In this document: positions 55,061 through 64,000 of the stretch, in pieces
Position numbering within the stretch: the stretch's first letter is position 1
How the letters are laid out: every line of letters starts with the position of its first letter
Origin: Woeseia sp034521225
GTDB lineage: Bacteria; Pseudomonadota; Gammaproteobacteria; Steroidobacterales; Woeseiaceae
DNA length: 64,000 nucleotides
Direction: 5' to 3'
NCBI GenBank assembly: GCA_034521225.1
Contig: JAXHMR010000016.1
Coordinates: forward strand, 1-64,000
The notes under the pieces: generated by a model
The model's database searches: none
What the model was told of the DNA's origin: nothing
The model's input: the letters and a program-made list of their open reading frames with translations, nothing else
Position numbers and translations under genes: made by a program

Positions 55061-56564
55061 GACGACTGCTTTTTCGTGTAACGCCCGAGGAACGCTGCGG
55101 CTTTACCGAATATCGCCTCCCGACGATCATCGTCGAGACGATCGAGCGCCCGCGGCATCAGCGCAAGGCGCGGGTTAGTTTCGAAAAAGTCCCGGTGCCG
55201 GTCAATGAAGCGCCAGTAGAGGCCGTCGACCGTATCGCACCAGTCTCCCTTGCCGTAATCACTCATCTTGCGCAGGTAGTTCGAGCCGCAGATGTAGGGT
55301 TTGGTCGCAAAAATGCCGCCGTCGCTGAAGATGCCCATGCCATAGACGTTCGGTCCCATGACCCATTCCGACGAGTCGACGTACATCTCCATGAACCAGT
55401 CGTGCGCGGCCTTCGGTTCGATCTCGCAGAGCGTCATCATGTTGCCCATCACCATCAGCCGCGGGATGTGATGCGTCCAGCCGAGACGCTTCGCGGTGCG
55501 GATCGTATCGTCCACAACCGGGATGCCGGTAGAGCCTTCGTACCAGGCGTCCGTAAGCTTGCGATCGTGGTTCCAGAAGTTTTCCTTCGCCTGGCGCTCG
55601 CCGAATTCGCGGTAGATGCCGCGGACGAATTCGCGCCAGCCGATCACCTGGCGGATAAAGCCCTCGGTGCTCGCCAGCGGGATGTCGTTTTCCTCCGCGT
55701 GCTCGAGCACGCGCTCGACGACCTCTTCGGGCGTGATCAGTCCGAGGTTCAGAAGCGGTGAAAGCAGGCTGTGGAACACCGTGTCCGAGCGCGTCGAGAT
55801 GGCGTCTTCGTACGGCCCGAACCGTTCGAGGCGCCGGTCGAGGAAGCCGCGCAGCCAGGCTAGCGCCCCGCGGCGCGTCGTCGGCCACCAGAATTCCCGC
55901 GCGTCGCCGGAATGAGAGCCGAAGGTCTGCCTGACGAGCGGAATCAGCGTCGCGGTGTGCCGCGTGTGTTTCTCCGCGTCGATCGCGGGCGGCGTCACGT
56001 CCTGCGGCAGCTTCTTGCGGTTTTCTTCGTCGAAACTCCAGCGGCCGCCCGTCGGTTCGCCATCGGCGTCGACGAGTATCTCCAGCCGGCGCCGCTCGGA
56101 TTTGTAGAATTCGGCCATCGACACGCGCTCGCGGTCTCTCGCGAACGCGGCGAAGCGCTCGCGGCTGCAGCGGAACATCGGCGATTCCAGTTGTTTGCGC
56201 TCGAGGCCGCGCTCTTCGGCAAACGAGATGATGCGCGACTCCATGGGCCGGTCCTCGATCTCGAAATGCAGGACACGGGTCGCGCCGCTCCTGTCCAGCG
56301 CGTCGGCGAGATGGTCCTCGTAGCCGCGGTGGGCGTCCGGATTGAGCTCGACGTACGTTACCTCGTACCCGGCAGCGCCAAGTTCCTCCGCGTAGCTGCG
56401 CATCGCCGAGAGAACAGCACGATTTTCTGCTGGTGATGGCGGAAATCCGTGCATAGCCCCATGTCTTCGCACATGAAGACGCTTACCTCGTCCGCATCGG
56501 GCAGCTGCCGTCGCGGGAACAGCTGGTTCCCGAGAATCAACAGCATTGGTATCGAATCGCGCAT
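55057..56564 (-). CDS. Cryptochrome/photolyase-family protein (FeS-BCP-like)
   Basis: About 500 residues: N-terminal Rossmann-type domain (IPMLLILGNQLFPRRQLPDA), then the FAD-binding helical domain (GFIRQVIGWREFVRGIYREF; LGWTHHIPRLMVMGNMM; GPNVYGMGIFSDGG). The family repairs or senses light damage. A frameshift near 56,430 breaks the N-terminal part. In the prokaryotic FeS-BCP group the segment after KPY.C normally carries a CxxC pair for an iron-sulfur cluster; here MSDYGKGDWCDTVDGLYWRF has a single Cys, so cluster binding is doubtful. Confidence 0.83.
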
Positions 56565-56643
56565 CGCGCAAGAAGGTTAACACTGCAGGCTTGCTCGCGA
56601 GCACCGGGGCCGCAGGGTGTTACAAATTATTACCGGCGAAGCT

Positions 56644-58781
56644 CTACTGGTTGGCCTGGCTCACGACGAATGCACGAACCGCTTCGGCATCATCTGCGTC
56701 GATAACCTCTGCAAACCCGGCCATTCCCTTGTTCAGCAGCGCACCCTCGAGCACTACGTTTCGAAATGCTTCCGCGCTCGATGTCATTGCGGAATACCGC
56801 AGGTCTGGTAGAACACCGCCAGAGATGGCGCCAATACCGTGGCATCCGGCACAGGAACGCGTGTAAAGGCGCGCACCGGTATTGATCTGCGACTCGGATC
56901 CGAAGCTCTCCGGAGGAGATGCCGCCGCCATGACGTCCGGCATCGGCGGCAACTCGTCATTGCCCCCGATTTTGAACGCAAGAATACGGCTGAAGTTTCG
57001 CTTGGTTCCATCTGCGTTCAGGACCACGCCCAGAAAATTGCCCCAGATCGCGCCCCATCCGGCAACAACGGCGACGTACTGCTCGCCATCAACGGAGTAG
57101 GTAACGGGCGGCGCCAACACGCCGGTTTGGGTGGTAGCAGACCACAGTCGCTCGCCGGTTCGGCGTTATGGGCGACCAGCGCGCCATCGGCGGTTCCCTG
57201 AAACACGTGGTTGCCCGCCGTTGACCGGACCCCACCATTTTCAAAGGCGGCGCGCGGGGCGCGCCACGCCTCTTTTTGCGTCACCGGATTCCAGGCCAGC
57301 AGTAATCCCTGGAACTCCGGAGCGAACTCGGGCGGCAGATCGATGATCTCTTCGGGCGCATCCCAGTAATTTACGCCGAGATTCGCACCAATCGGCTGCC
57401 GCTCGTATTCTTCGTCCAGTTGATAAACAAAGGGGCTCTGCCTGGCAGGAATGTAGACGAGGCCGGTATCGGGACTGAACGACATCGGGTGCCAGCCGTG
57501 CGCGCCTGCGGGGCCTGGCGCAATTTTCTTCGCGGCCAGCGTCTCGTCGTAGCGTGCATCCGGCGTTTCGACCGGCCGACCGGTCTCGAGATCGATGTGT
57601 GTTGCCCAGTTCACCGGCATGATGTTCTCTGCGGAAATCAGCTGGCCGTTGGCACGGTCAAGAACGTAGAAGAATCCGTTTTTCGGCGCCTGCATGATTA
57701 CCTTGCGCTCGCGGCCGCCGATCTTGAGGTCGGCGAGCACCATGTGCTGCACGGCGGTGTAATCCCAGGTATCGCCGGGCACCGTCTGGTAGTGCCATAC
57801 GTACTTGCCGGTATCGGCATTCACGGCAACGATAGAGGCCAGGAACAGGTTGTCGCCGCCATCGGGGCTACGGATGGCGCGGGCCCAGGGTGAACCGTTG
57901 CCGGTGCCGATATAGACGAGGTTCAGCTCCGGATCGTAGGCAAAGGAATCCCAGGCGGTACCGCCACCCCCGTTTTTCCACCACTCGCCCGTCCAGGTCT
58001 TCGCGGCCATGGCCTGGGTTTCGTCCTCAAAACCGTCGGCTGGATTGCCCGGCACTGTATAAAACCGCCAGTGCATTTCGCCGGAGTCGGTATCGTACGC
58101 AGAGACATAACCACGCACGCCAAACTCCGCGCCACCGTTGCCGATCACAATCTTGTCGTCGAACACCCGCGGTGCGCCGGTAATCGTGTAGCTCTGAGCC
58201 TGTTCCGTCGTGTTTACTTGCCAGTCGAGTTCACCAGTCTCCGCGTCGAGCGCGATCAGGCGGCCGTCGAGCGTGCCGACGTATACCTTGCCTTTCCATA
58301 GCGCGGCACCCCGATTCTGCACACCGCAACAAGCGCGAACGGCCCAGATGCCGGGTACTTCAGGATCGTACTGCCAGAGCATGCGGCCGGTTTTCGCGTC
58401 TACTGCCTGCACTTTGCTCCAGGCACTGGTTGAGTACATGACACCGTCCACAACGATCGGCGTTGCTTGCTGTCCCCGATCCGTGTCGAGATCCGTGTAC
58501 CACGCTAGTCCCAGGTCACCGACATTGCCGTCGTTAATCTGCGTCAGGGGACTATGGCGCTGCTCGGACCACGTTCGGCCATGCGTGAGCCAGTTACCGG
58601 GTTCGGAATCAGCATTGCGAATCCGGCCGTCATCGACCCAGGCACCGTCTGATGCCTGATTCGCCGGCGCTGGTGGCAGCATTGTAGTATCTGCCGGATC
58701 GTCACTCTGGCAGCCGTACAGGATGACTGCAATTGAGGTGATGATCGCCGGCAGGACCGGTCGTTTACGCGGTGATTTCAT
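56644..58781 (-). CDS. PQQ-dependent quinohemoprotein dehydrogenase (lipoprotein), one frameshift
   Basis: About 712 residues, an eight-bladed PQQ propeller plus a cytochrome c domain. Signal with lipobox-like ILYGC. RACCGVQNRG has the adjacent-cysteine disulfide typical of PQQ alcohol dehydrogenases; AWDSFAYDPELNLVYIGTG holds the active-site Asp region. The C-terminal heme motif is CAGCH (RSCAGCHGIGA). A frameshift near 57,135 (AHNAE.. against TGVLAPPVTYSVDGEQY) splits the gene. It oxidises an alcohol or related substrate and passes electrons to a cytochrome; the substrate is unknown. Confidence 0.87.
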
Positions 58782-58926
58782 TTTGTCCCGCTCTTTTTAT
58801 TTTTCTTGAATGAGCCGGCATCCCCACATCGCCCGCTCTCCATCTCAATGTAGGCGCAAAACATCAAGACCGCAATGGCCGCGTCATTACCAGGCCGCAG
58901 ACTGACGCGCATGTGTATATACTCCT
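58782..58926. other. Intergenic region upstream of the PQQ dehydrogenase
   Basis: No gene seen. Presumably holds the dehydrogenase promoter; I could not single out convincing -35/-10 boxes. Confidence 0.4.
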
Positions 58927-59086
58927 AGTGTCCCGTTCGGTTAATTCGTTGAATTTAGTTCGCGTCCGGTTTTTTGACCTGCAAGGCGCGGCGACGAGTA
59001 ATAGCGGGACTATTGCGAGGAGCTGCAACGCCGCAGGACGAAAAACCGGGCCGAAATAAATCAACGAATTAACCGAACGGGACACT
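58927..59086. mobile_element. MITE-like palindromic element, 160 bp
   Basis: The ends are a perfect 26-bp inverted repeat: AGTGTCCCGTTCGGTTAATT, continuing CGTTGA, and its complement ending GGGACACT. The interior is also self-complementary, imperfectly, down to a central AATAG...CTATT stem, so the whole element folds into one long hairpin. There is no coding capacity. No clear target-site duplication. It stands 25 bp before a truncated GFA-family ORF. Confidence 0.75.
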
Positions 59087-59111
59087 CAGCCCAGTCAATA
59101 AACGGGAGTTG

Positions 59112-59276
59112 ATGTCCATGGCCGACGAATACGCCGGCGGGTGCGATCACGTGACCACCCACGCCGATAACGATCCTCTCGACAATCACATATGCCGCTG
59201 CTCGATCTGCAAGCGTGTGACCGGGCAGAACAGCACAAGCGTCGTGTTCTTCGCCTGGCCGGCGCGAGCCTGTTGA
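59112..59276 (+). pseudogene. GFA-family (glutathione-dependent formaldehyde-activating-like) N-terminal fragment
   Basis: 54 residues behind GGGAG: ADEYAGGCDHVTTHADNDPL, then ICRCSICKRVTGQNSTSVVF. The C.CSIC...TG pattern is the zinc-binding start of the GFA/CENP-V fold. The frame ends at ARAC; the remaining half of the domain is missing and the next ORF is unrelated. Truncated, or frameshifted by sequencing error near 59,255. Confidence 0.55.
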
Positions 59277-59286
59277 TCACGACACT

Positions 59287-59955
59287 GTGCGACTGAACGC
59301 GGATTTCAGCGAACGGGTTGTCGTCCGCCCGGACGATTATCGCTGGGTCGACTCGCCGGCGCCCGGCGTCGAACGCATGATGCTCGACCGCATCGGCGAG
59401 GAAGTGGCGCGGGCAACGTCGCTGGTGCGATACGCGCCATTGAGCTCGTTTCCGGCCCACGTCCACGGCGGCGGCGAGGAGTTCCTGGTGCTCGAGGGCG
59501 AGTTCGGCGACGAGCACCGCAACTACCCGCAGGGCACGTATGTCCGCAACCCGATCGGCACCGAGCATGCACCCAGGATCGGCGCGCAGGGCTGCACGAT
59601 CTTCGTCAAGCTGTGCCAGTTCGAAGAGGATGACACCGAAAGCGTCGTCGTGGACACCCGGATGGTCAAACCTGACTTCGAGTGCGCACCCGGCGTCGAG
59701 ATGACGATCCTGCATCGCTTCGGCGAGGAAACCGTCTACCTCGTCCGCTGGACGCCCGGCACGCCGTTCAATGCGCGAGTGTACCCAGGCGGCGCGGAAA
59801 TGCTCGTCCTCGAAGGGAGCTTTTCGGACGAACACGGCCACTACCCGGCCGGCACCTGGGTGCGCTATCCAGACGGCAGCCGCCACGAACCCTTCACGAA
59901 GAACGAAGGTGCGGCGTCATATGTGAAGACCGGGCATTTGCCGCCTGCGCGATAA
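59287..59955 (+). CDS. Bicupin (ChrR-type cupin) protein
   Basis: 222 residues, GTG start, with no strong ribosome binding site. Two cupin domains of the anti-ECF ChrR type: SFPAHVHGGGEEFLVLEGEF with PQGTYVRNPIGTEH, then FNARVYPGGAEMLVLEGSF with PAGTWVRYPDGSRHEP. The first domain keeps His/Glu metal ligands; the second has VYPGG instead of HxH. There is no N-terminal sigma-binding zinc domain, so it is probably an enzyme or sensor rather than an anti-sigma factor. Confidence 0.8.
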   Translation: MRLNADFSERVVVRPDDYRWVDSPAPGVERMMLDRIGEEVARATSLVRYAPLSSFPAHVHGGGEEFLVLEGEFGDEHRNYPQGTYVRNPIGTEHAPRIGAQGCTIFVKLCQFEEDDTESVVVDTRMVKPDFECAPGVEMTILHRFGEETVYLVRWTPGTPFNARVYPGGAEMLVLEGSFSDEHGHYPAGTWVRYPDGSRHEPFTKNEGAASYVKTGHLPPAR

Positions 59956-60141
59956 CTATACGGTTGGCAGCCCTGTCCGACGGCTGGTGCAACGGTCCGT
60001 GCTTGACAGTCGCACTTGATATCGCCGGCTTTTCCGGTATTACTACTTTCGAGCTTGGCTTGCTCAGGATATCGAAGAGCACCGCAGAGAAGAGGCTCTG
60101 CAGGCGCTTCGTGGGGATATCCCGCAAGGCGTGGCGGTCGG

Positions 60142-61772
60142 TCATAATTGTTTGGCCCGTTCTCGCAATTCGAATTTGCGAATCTTCCCGGTCGATGTCT
60201 TGGGTAACGGCCCAAACACGACCTTTCGCGGCGCCTGGAAGCGCGCCATTTTGTCGCGGCAAAAGTTGATTATTTCATCTTCGCTCACTTCCCCGGCATC
60301 GGGACGCAGGTCGATGAACGCGCACGGGGTTTCACCCCATTTCTCATGTGGCATCGCCGTCACGGCGACTTCCGACACAGCCGGGTGGCGGTAAAGAACC
60401 TTCTCGATTTCGATGCTCGAAATATTCTCACCTCCCGAGATGATCACGTCCTTTGATCTGTCCCTGATTTCGATGTAGCCGTCCGGATGGCAAACCGCGA
60501 GGTCCCCGGAATGGAAATAGCCCCCGGCAAAGGCCTTTGTGGTGGCCTCGGGATTTTTCAGGTAGCCCTTCATCACCACGTTGCCCCGGAACATAACCTC
60601 ACCGATCGTCTGACCATCCCTTGGTACCGGATCAAGTGTCTCCGGATCTGCGACGACGAGTTCCTCGAGCATGGGGTATCGCACGCCCTGGCGCGCCTTG
60701 AGTTCGGCCTGTTCGGAAATGGGCAGCTGATCCCAGTCTTCGTGCCAGGAACAGACCACGGCCGGTCCATAGACTTCTGTCAGACCGCACGCTGTGGGTT
60801 ACGTTGAAATTCAGCCGGTGCATGGCCTCGAGAACCGACGGTGGTGGAGCCGACGCAGCGGTCATGATATCTGACCCGCCTGTCTATCCCCTGCTTGAGT
60901 TCATCACAGGCGTTCGCCATGAGGTTGAGCACGATCGGTGCGCCGCACATATGGGTCACACCGTAACGCTTGATTGCGTCGAATATCGATGCGTCGCTTA
61001 CACTGCGCAGACATACGTTTGTGCCATTCAAAGCCGCAATCGTCCACGGGAAGCACCAACCGTTGCAGTGAAACATCGGCAGGGTCCAGAGGTATACCGG
61101 GTGAGCGTTCATGTTCCAGGCAAGGACATTTGAAACCGCGTTCAGAAAGGCGCCGCGATGATGCGTAACGACACCTTTGGGATTACCGGTTGTACCCGAC
61201 GTGTAACCGAGCGCGATTGCCTGCCACTCGTCCTGCGGCATTGCCCAGCTGAAGTCCGGATCGCCCATGGCGAGAAAGTCTTCGTACTCGATTTCACCGA
61301 TCAGCGCACCGTCCTCGACAGCAGGATCAGCAACATTGATAACAAGCGGCGGATCGTCGAGTTGTTCGAGCGCGGTTTTTTCCGTGGCGGAAAACTCGGG
61401 ATCCGTTATCAAAATACGTGCACCACTGTGTTTGAGCTGAAATGCTATCGAATCGGAATCGAGACGAATGTTGAGGCCATTAATTACCGCATTCGCCATC
61501 GGAATAGCGAAATGCGACTCGTACATTGCCGGCACGTTGGGCAGCATCAGTGCAACAGCATCGTCTGCGGCGACGCCATGTTGATGAAGCGCAGAGGCCA
61601 GACGTCGACAACGGGCATACGTTTCTGACCAGTTTTGCCGCCTGTCGCCGTAGGCGAGTGCGCAGTGTTGTGGATAAACCGCTGCGGCTCGGTCGATGAA
61701 GGTCAGCGGTGAAAGCGGCGTATAGTTGGCCGCATTCTTGTCGAGATCAGTCGAGAATTGCGAGTTTGACAT
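60142..61772 (-). CDS. Acyl-CoA synthetase (AMP-forming, DmdB/fatty-acyl-CoA ligase type), one frameshift
   Basis: About 543 residues. AMP-binding core: YTSGTTGNPKGVVTHHRGAF, then LPMFHCNGWCFPW, YGLTE (restored after correction) and GYFHSGDLAVCHPDGYIEIR, ending PKTSTGKIRKFEL with the catalytic lysine. A frameshift near 60,780-60,880 splits it. The FHCNGWCF and GVTHMCGAP motifs match the group containing 3-methylmercaptopropionyl-CoA ligases and medium-chain ligases; the substrate cannot be fixed. It begins 9 bp after the enoyl-CoA hydratase stop. Confidence 0.87.
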
Positions 61773-61780
61773 GACGCGGG

Positions 61781-62584
61781 CTACTTGTTTTTCCACACGG
61801 GTTTTCGCTTCTGAATAAAGGCGTCGATGCCCTCGCGCGCATCGTGGGAATCCATGTTGCAGGCCATACGTTCGCTCGCATAGGCATACGCATCGGCCAG
61901 GTCCATCTCCAGTTGCTTGTAGAACATCTCTTTGCCGAGCTGGATCGAATGTGCAGACTTGGCCAGTATTTTGGCAGCCAACGAATGCGTTGCCGATTCG
62001 AGTTCTGCTGCGGGGACAACCTCGTTGACCAGGCCAAACGCCTGCGCTTCTTCCGCTGATATGAAATCCCCTGTCAGCAGCATTTGCATCGCTCGTTTAC
62101 GCAGCAGGTTGCGACTCAAGGGTACCGCCGGAGTTGAACAGAACAAGCCGAAGTTAATGCCCGAGACGGCGAATCGCGCGTCCTCCGCCGCCACCGCCAG
62201 ATCGCAGTTGGCGACCAGCTGGCAGCCGGCGGCGGTGGCGATTCCGTTCACCTGCGCGATGACCGGTTGCGGCAAGCGGTTAATACTGATCATCATGCGC
62301 CCACACTCATCGAAGAGCCCCTGATGAACGGCGCGTTCTTCGCTGGCTCGCATTTCTTTTAAATCATGGCCCGCGCAAAACGCCTTGCCATGGGCGGCAA
62401 TGATTACGACTCGTACCGTGTCATCTTGCGCGATCTGATCGAGTTCATACTGCAGACTGGCGAGCAACTCTTCGGACAAGGCATTGAATTTCGCCGGTCG
62501 ATTGAGTGTCAGGGTTGCAATTCCCTGATCATCGCTGCGCAAAAGGACGGGCTCTGGAGTGACCGGATCGGTGTTGGTATTCAT
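61781..62584 (-). CDS. Enoyl-CoA hydratase/isomerase (ECHDC3-like)
   Basis: 267 residues, intact. Crotonase oxyanion-hole motifs KAFCAGHDLKEM and GIATAAGCQLVANCD; GINFGLFCSTPAVPLSRN resembles the ECHDC3 branch. Residues at the usual glutamate positions are not the classic pair, so it may be an isomerase or other crotonase. It precedes the ligase in one operon: acyl activation followed by modification. Confidence 0.9.
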   Translation of the reverse strand: MNTNTDPVTPEPVLLRSDDQGIATLTLNRPAKFNALSEELLASLQYELDQIAQDDTVRVVIIAAHGKAFCAGHDLKEMRASEERAVHQGLFDECGRMMISINRLPQPVIAQVNGIATAAGCQLVANCDLAVAAEDARFAVSGINFGLFCSTPAVPLSRNLLRKRAMQMLLTGDFISAEEAQAFGLVNEVVPAAELESATHSLAAKILAKSAHSIQLGKEMFYKQLEMDLADAYAYASERMACNMDSHDAREGIDAFIQKRKPVWKNK

Positions 62585-62844
62585 CGCTTGAATTCCCTCT
62601 GAGATTTAACCCCGATATGACAGAAGCTTTTCGGCGAAAACCACTTATCGCTCGGGAACGACTGATTCCAGGCTGTAATATCACCATACTCATCGGCGAC
62701 GATTTTTTCCAATGTCGATAATAGTATCGGCAGCGGGCCGGCCGTCAATTCAGCCTCAACATTGAACGCCGACACAGCCACCCCGGTGACGTCAACCCAG
62801 CGGCCCTTTGAACAAGCCTCAAAATGAGCTTTGGATGTGTCCAT
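62581..62844 (-). CDS. Hypothetical small protein
   Basis: 87 residues from MDTSKAHFEACSKGRWVDVTG; no family recognised. The stop overlaps the enoyl-CoA hydratase ATG (ATGA), which suggests translational coupling and argues for a real gene. A longer start (62,949) is possible but would overlap the region upstream of the DUF1206 gene. Confidence 0.4.
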   Translation of the reverse strand: MDTSKAHFEACSKGRWVDVTGVAVSAFNVEAELTAGPLPILLSTLEKIVADEYGDITAWNQSFPSDKWFSPKSFCHIGVKSQREFKR

Positions 62845-63006
62845 GATGCTCGCGGCACTCCAGTTGCCGCAGCAGCCTGTTCGCCAGTAGGTGCTGTCTT
62901 TCCCGTATGCGCTGCGATACCTGCTGGCGACATGGCCCGAGGTCATCATTCAGGTGCTCGGCATTGTCCGAGCGATTTCAGGTCATCTGGACCACAAAAC
63001 CAGCCT

Positions 63007-63534
63007 ATGGGGTGCGAATTCCAAGTGAGTGCCTTTACGCATATCGGCCTGGCGTTTTTTGCGGTCAGCCTCCTGTTCGGCTGGGGAGCGGGATCAAGGA
63101 CGGGCGAGTCGGGAGATGGATCCGGTCAGGAATGGACTGCCTGGCTCTTAAGCCAGCCGTTCGGTCCCTGGCTTGTTGCCGGCGTGGGCGTAGTCATTGC
63201 CGGCGTCGGATTCGCGCATTTCTTCAAAGCCTGGAAGGCGGGGTTCGAGAAGTATTTTATTATGAGTGAACGTGAGCGTGCCGTTTTCTCGCCAATCTGT
63301 CGCTTCGGACTGGCGGCACGCGGAGTTGTATTCCTGATTATCGGTGGATTCCTTATGGTAGCCGCGATCCAGCATGACTCCAGTGAAGCGCGCGGACTGA
63401 GCGGTGTGTTGCAAGCCCTGCAACAACAGTCTTTCGGTAATTTCCTGCTGGCGATTCTGGCATTTGGTTTGCTGGCATTCGCCGCATATAGCCTGATCGA
63501 AGCGAGATACAGGACGATCAGCGTCGACGGTTGA
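63007..63534 (+). CDS. DUF1206 membrane protein, lacking first repeat
   Basis: 175 residues. DUF1206 proteins normally have three tandem two-helix repeats (about 270 residues). Here only two are visible: THIGLAFFAVSLLFGWGAGS with QPFGPWLVAGVGVVIAG, and GLAARGVVFLIIGGFLMVAA with QSFGNFLLAILAFGLLAF. Nothing resembling the first repeat is found in 62,840-63,006 in any frame. Function of the family is unknown. Confidence 0.7.
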   Translation: MGCEFQVSAFTHIGLAFFAVSLLFGWGAGSRTGESGDGSGQEWTAWLLSQPFGPWLVAGVGVVIAGVGFAHFFKAWKAGFEKYFIMSERERAVFSPICRFGLAARGVVFLIIGGFLMVAAIQHDSSEARGLSGVLQALQQQSFGNFLLAILAFGLLAFAAYSLIEARYRTISVDG

Positions 63535-63561
63535 GAGGGCCGCGCCGGTTCCGGTTTTATT

Positions 63562-64000
63562 TTACTCGACCTTTCCGCGGCTGCGAAGTTGCTCCGCAAC
63601 CACCCAGCACAGAAGTGCCCAGGCCGCACCGGCGGTCCAGCCGGCCAACACATCCGTCGGCCAGTGGACACCGAGATAGACACGACTTAAGCCAACGAGC
63701 AAGGTCAGCAACGCCGCAACCCCCAACAAGTACGCTTTCAGGCGCAAGCCCGGCTGGGTACCGGCAAGGAGCGCACCGATCGTCAGGAAGGTCACGGCTG
63801 ACATCATCGAATGGCCGCTCGGAAAGCTGTTTGTATATACGCTCATGGCGTGCGGCACGAGATCCGGCCGCGGCCGGGCAAACACAATCTTGAGCAAAGC
63901 GTCGCAACAGCACGCCGCTGCCGATCGCCAGCAACAGGTAAATCGCCGTATGCCGCTTGCGCTGCAAGATCAGGAAACCGGCAATGAACAGCGTTGTCAG
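63562..64000 (-). CDS. PAP2-family phosphatase, partial, one frameshift
   Basis: Runs off the window at its 5' end. Type 2 phosphatidic-acid phosphatase motifs in order: KIVFARPRPD (KxxxxxxRP), SFPSGHSMMS (PSGH) and SRVYLGVHWPTDV (SRxxxxxHxxxD). Six-helix membrane layout; the visible part has about four. A frameshift near 63,900 joins GSGVLLRR to LLKIVFARPRP. Likely removes phosphate from lipid phosphates or undecaprenyl diphosphate. Confidence 0.85.

Noticed and set aside
59095..59886. A 263-residue minus-strand frame opposite the bicupin gene
   Set aside because: Antisense shadow; the bicupin frame shows two typical cupin motifs.
1..64000. CRISPR arrays, tRNA or rRNA genes, prophage or integrase genes
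   Set aside because: None were recognised on either strand.

Overview
The window is GC-rich DNA, most likely from a proteobacterium and probably a gammaproteobacterium. This rests on gene content only: a Fur-type box before a catecholate-type TonB receptor with a PiuC/YbiX partner, MscS, an MMPL exporter with a LolA-like protein and a beta-barrel, and a DmdB-like acyl-CoA ligase with an enoyl-CoA hydratase. No rRNA or tRNA was seen to settle the taxonomy.

The dominant feature is a giant imperfect inverted repeat. Bases 1 to about 22,874 reappear as their reverse complement at about 23,010 to 45,663, separated by a loop of about 135 bp. Base 1 of the window pairs with base 45,663, so the left arm may continue beyond the window. 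From the outer edge inward each arm carries: a type I Wadjet operon (jetABCD), a PhoX-like phosphatase, a PiuC/YbiX-type hydroxylase, a TonB receptor behind a Fur-like box, an S9 peptidase lipoprotein, a remnant of a membrane protein, a photolyase-family remnant, a VapBC pair, a di-heme cytochrome c peroxidase, a tiny EF-hand ORF, a serine beta-lactamase-fold protein, malic enzyme, an FMN reductase-like flavoprotein and a pyruvate oxidase-like ThDP enzyme. The ThDP gene is cut at the axis, and neither copy has its N-terminal domain.

The arms differ in two ways. (1) Many single-base indels break genes in one arm where the other reads cleanly. These look like uncorrected long-read errors, and true reading frames are best obtained by comparing both copies. 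(2) The innermost genes, and patches elsewhere, carry substitutions that fall mostly at third codon positions, as in real evolutionary divergence, while jetA is identical over the 183 coding bases compared. The arms are therefore not simply two noisy readings of one molecule. They are either an old inverted duplication or two strain haplotypes joined (or mixed during polishing) in an assembly.

The non-repeated part (45,664-64,000) holds: mscS; a LysR remnant and a DUF4242 gene; a lipid-export-like operon (thioesterase, MMPL, LolA-like, outer-membrane barrel); an ECF-like sigma factor behind a kinase N-lobe remnant, an SDR and a photolyase/cryptochrome-family gene, all on the minus strand; a PQQ-dependent quinohemoprotein dehydrogenase; a 160-bp MITE-like palindrome; a GFA fragment and a bicupin; an acyl-CoA ligase and enoyl-CoA hydratase operon; a shortened DUF1206 membrane protein; and a PAP2 phosphatase running off the end. 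Frameshifts occur here too, but much less often than in the arms.
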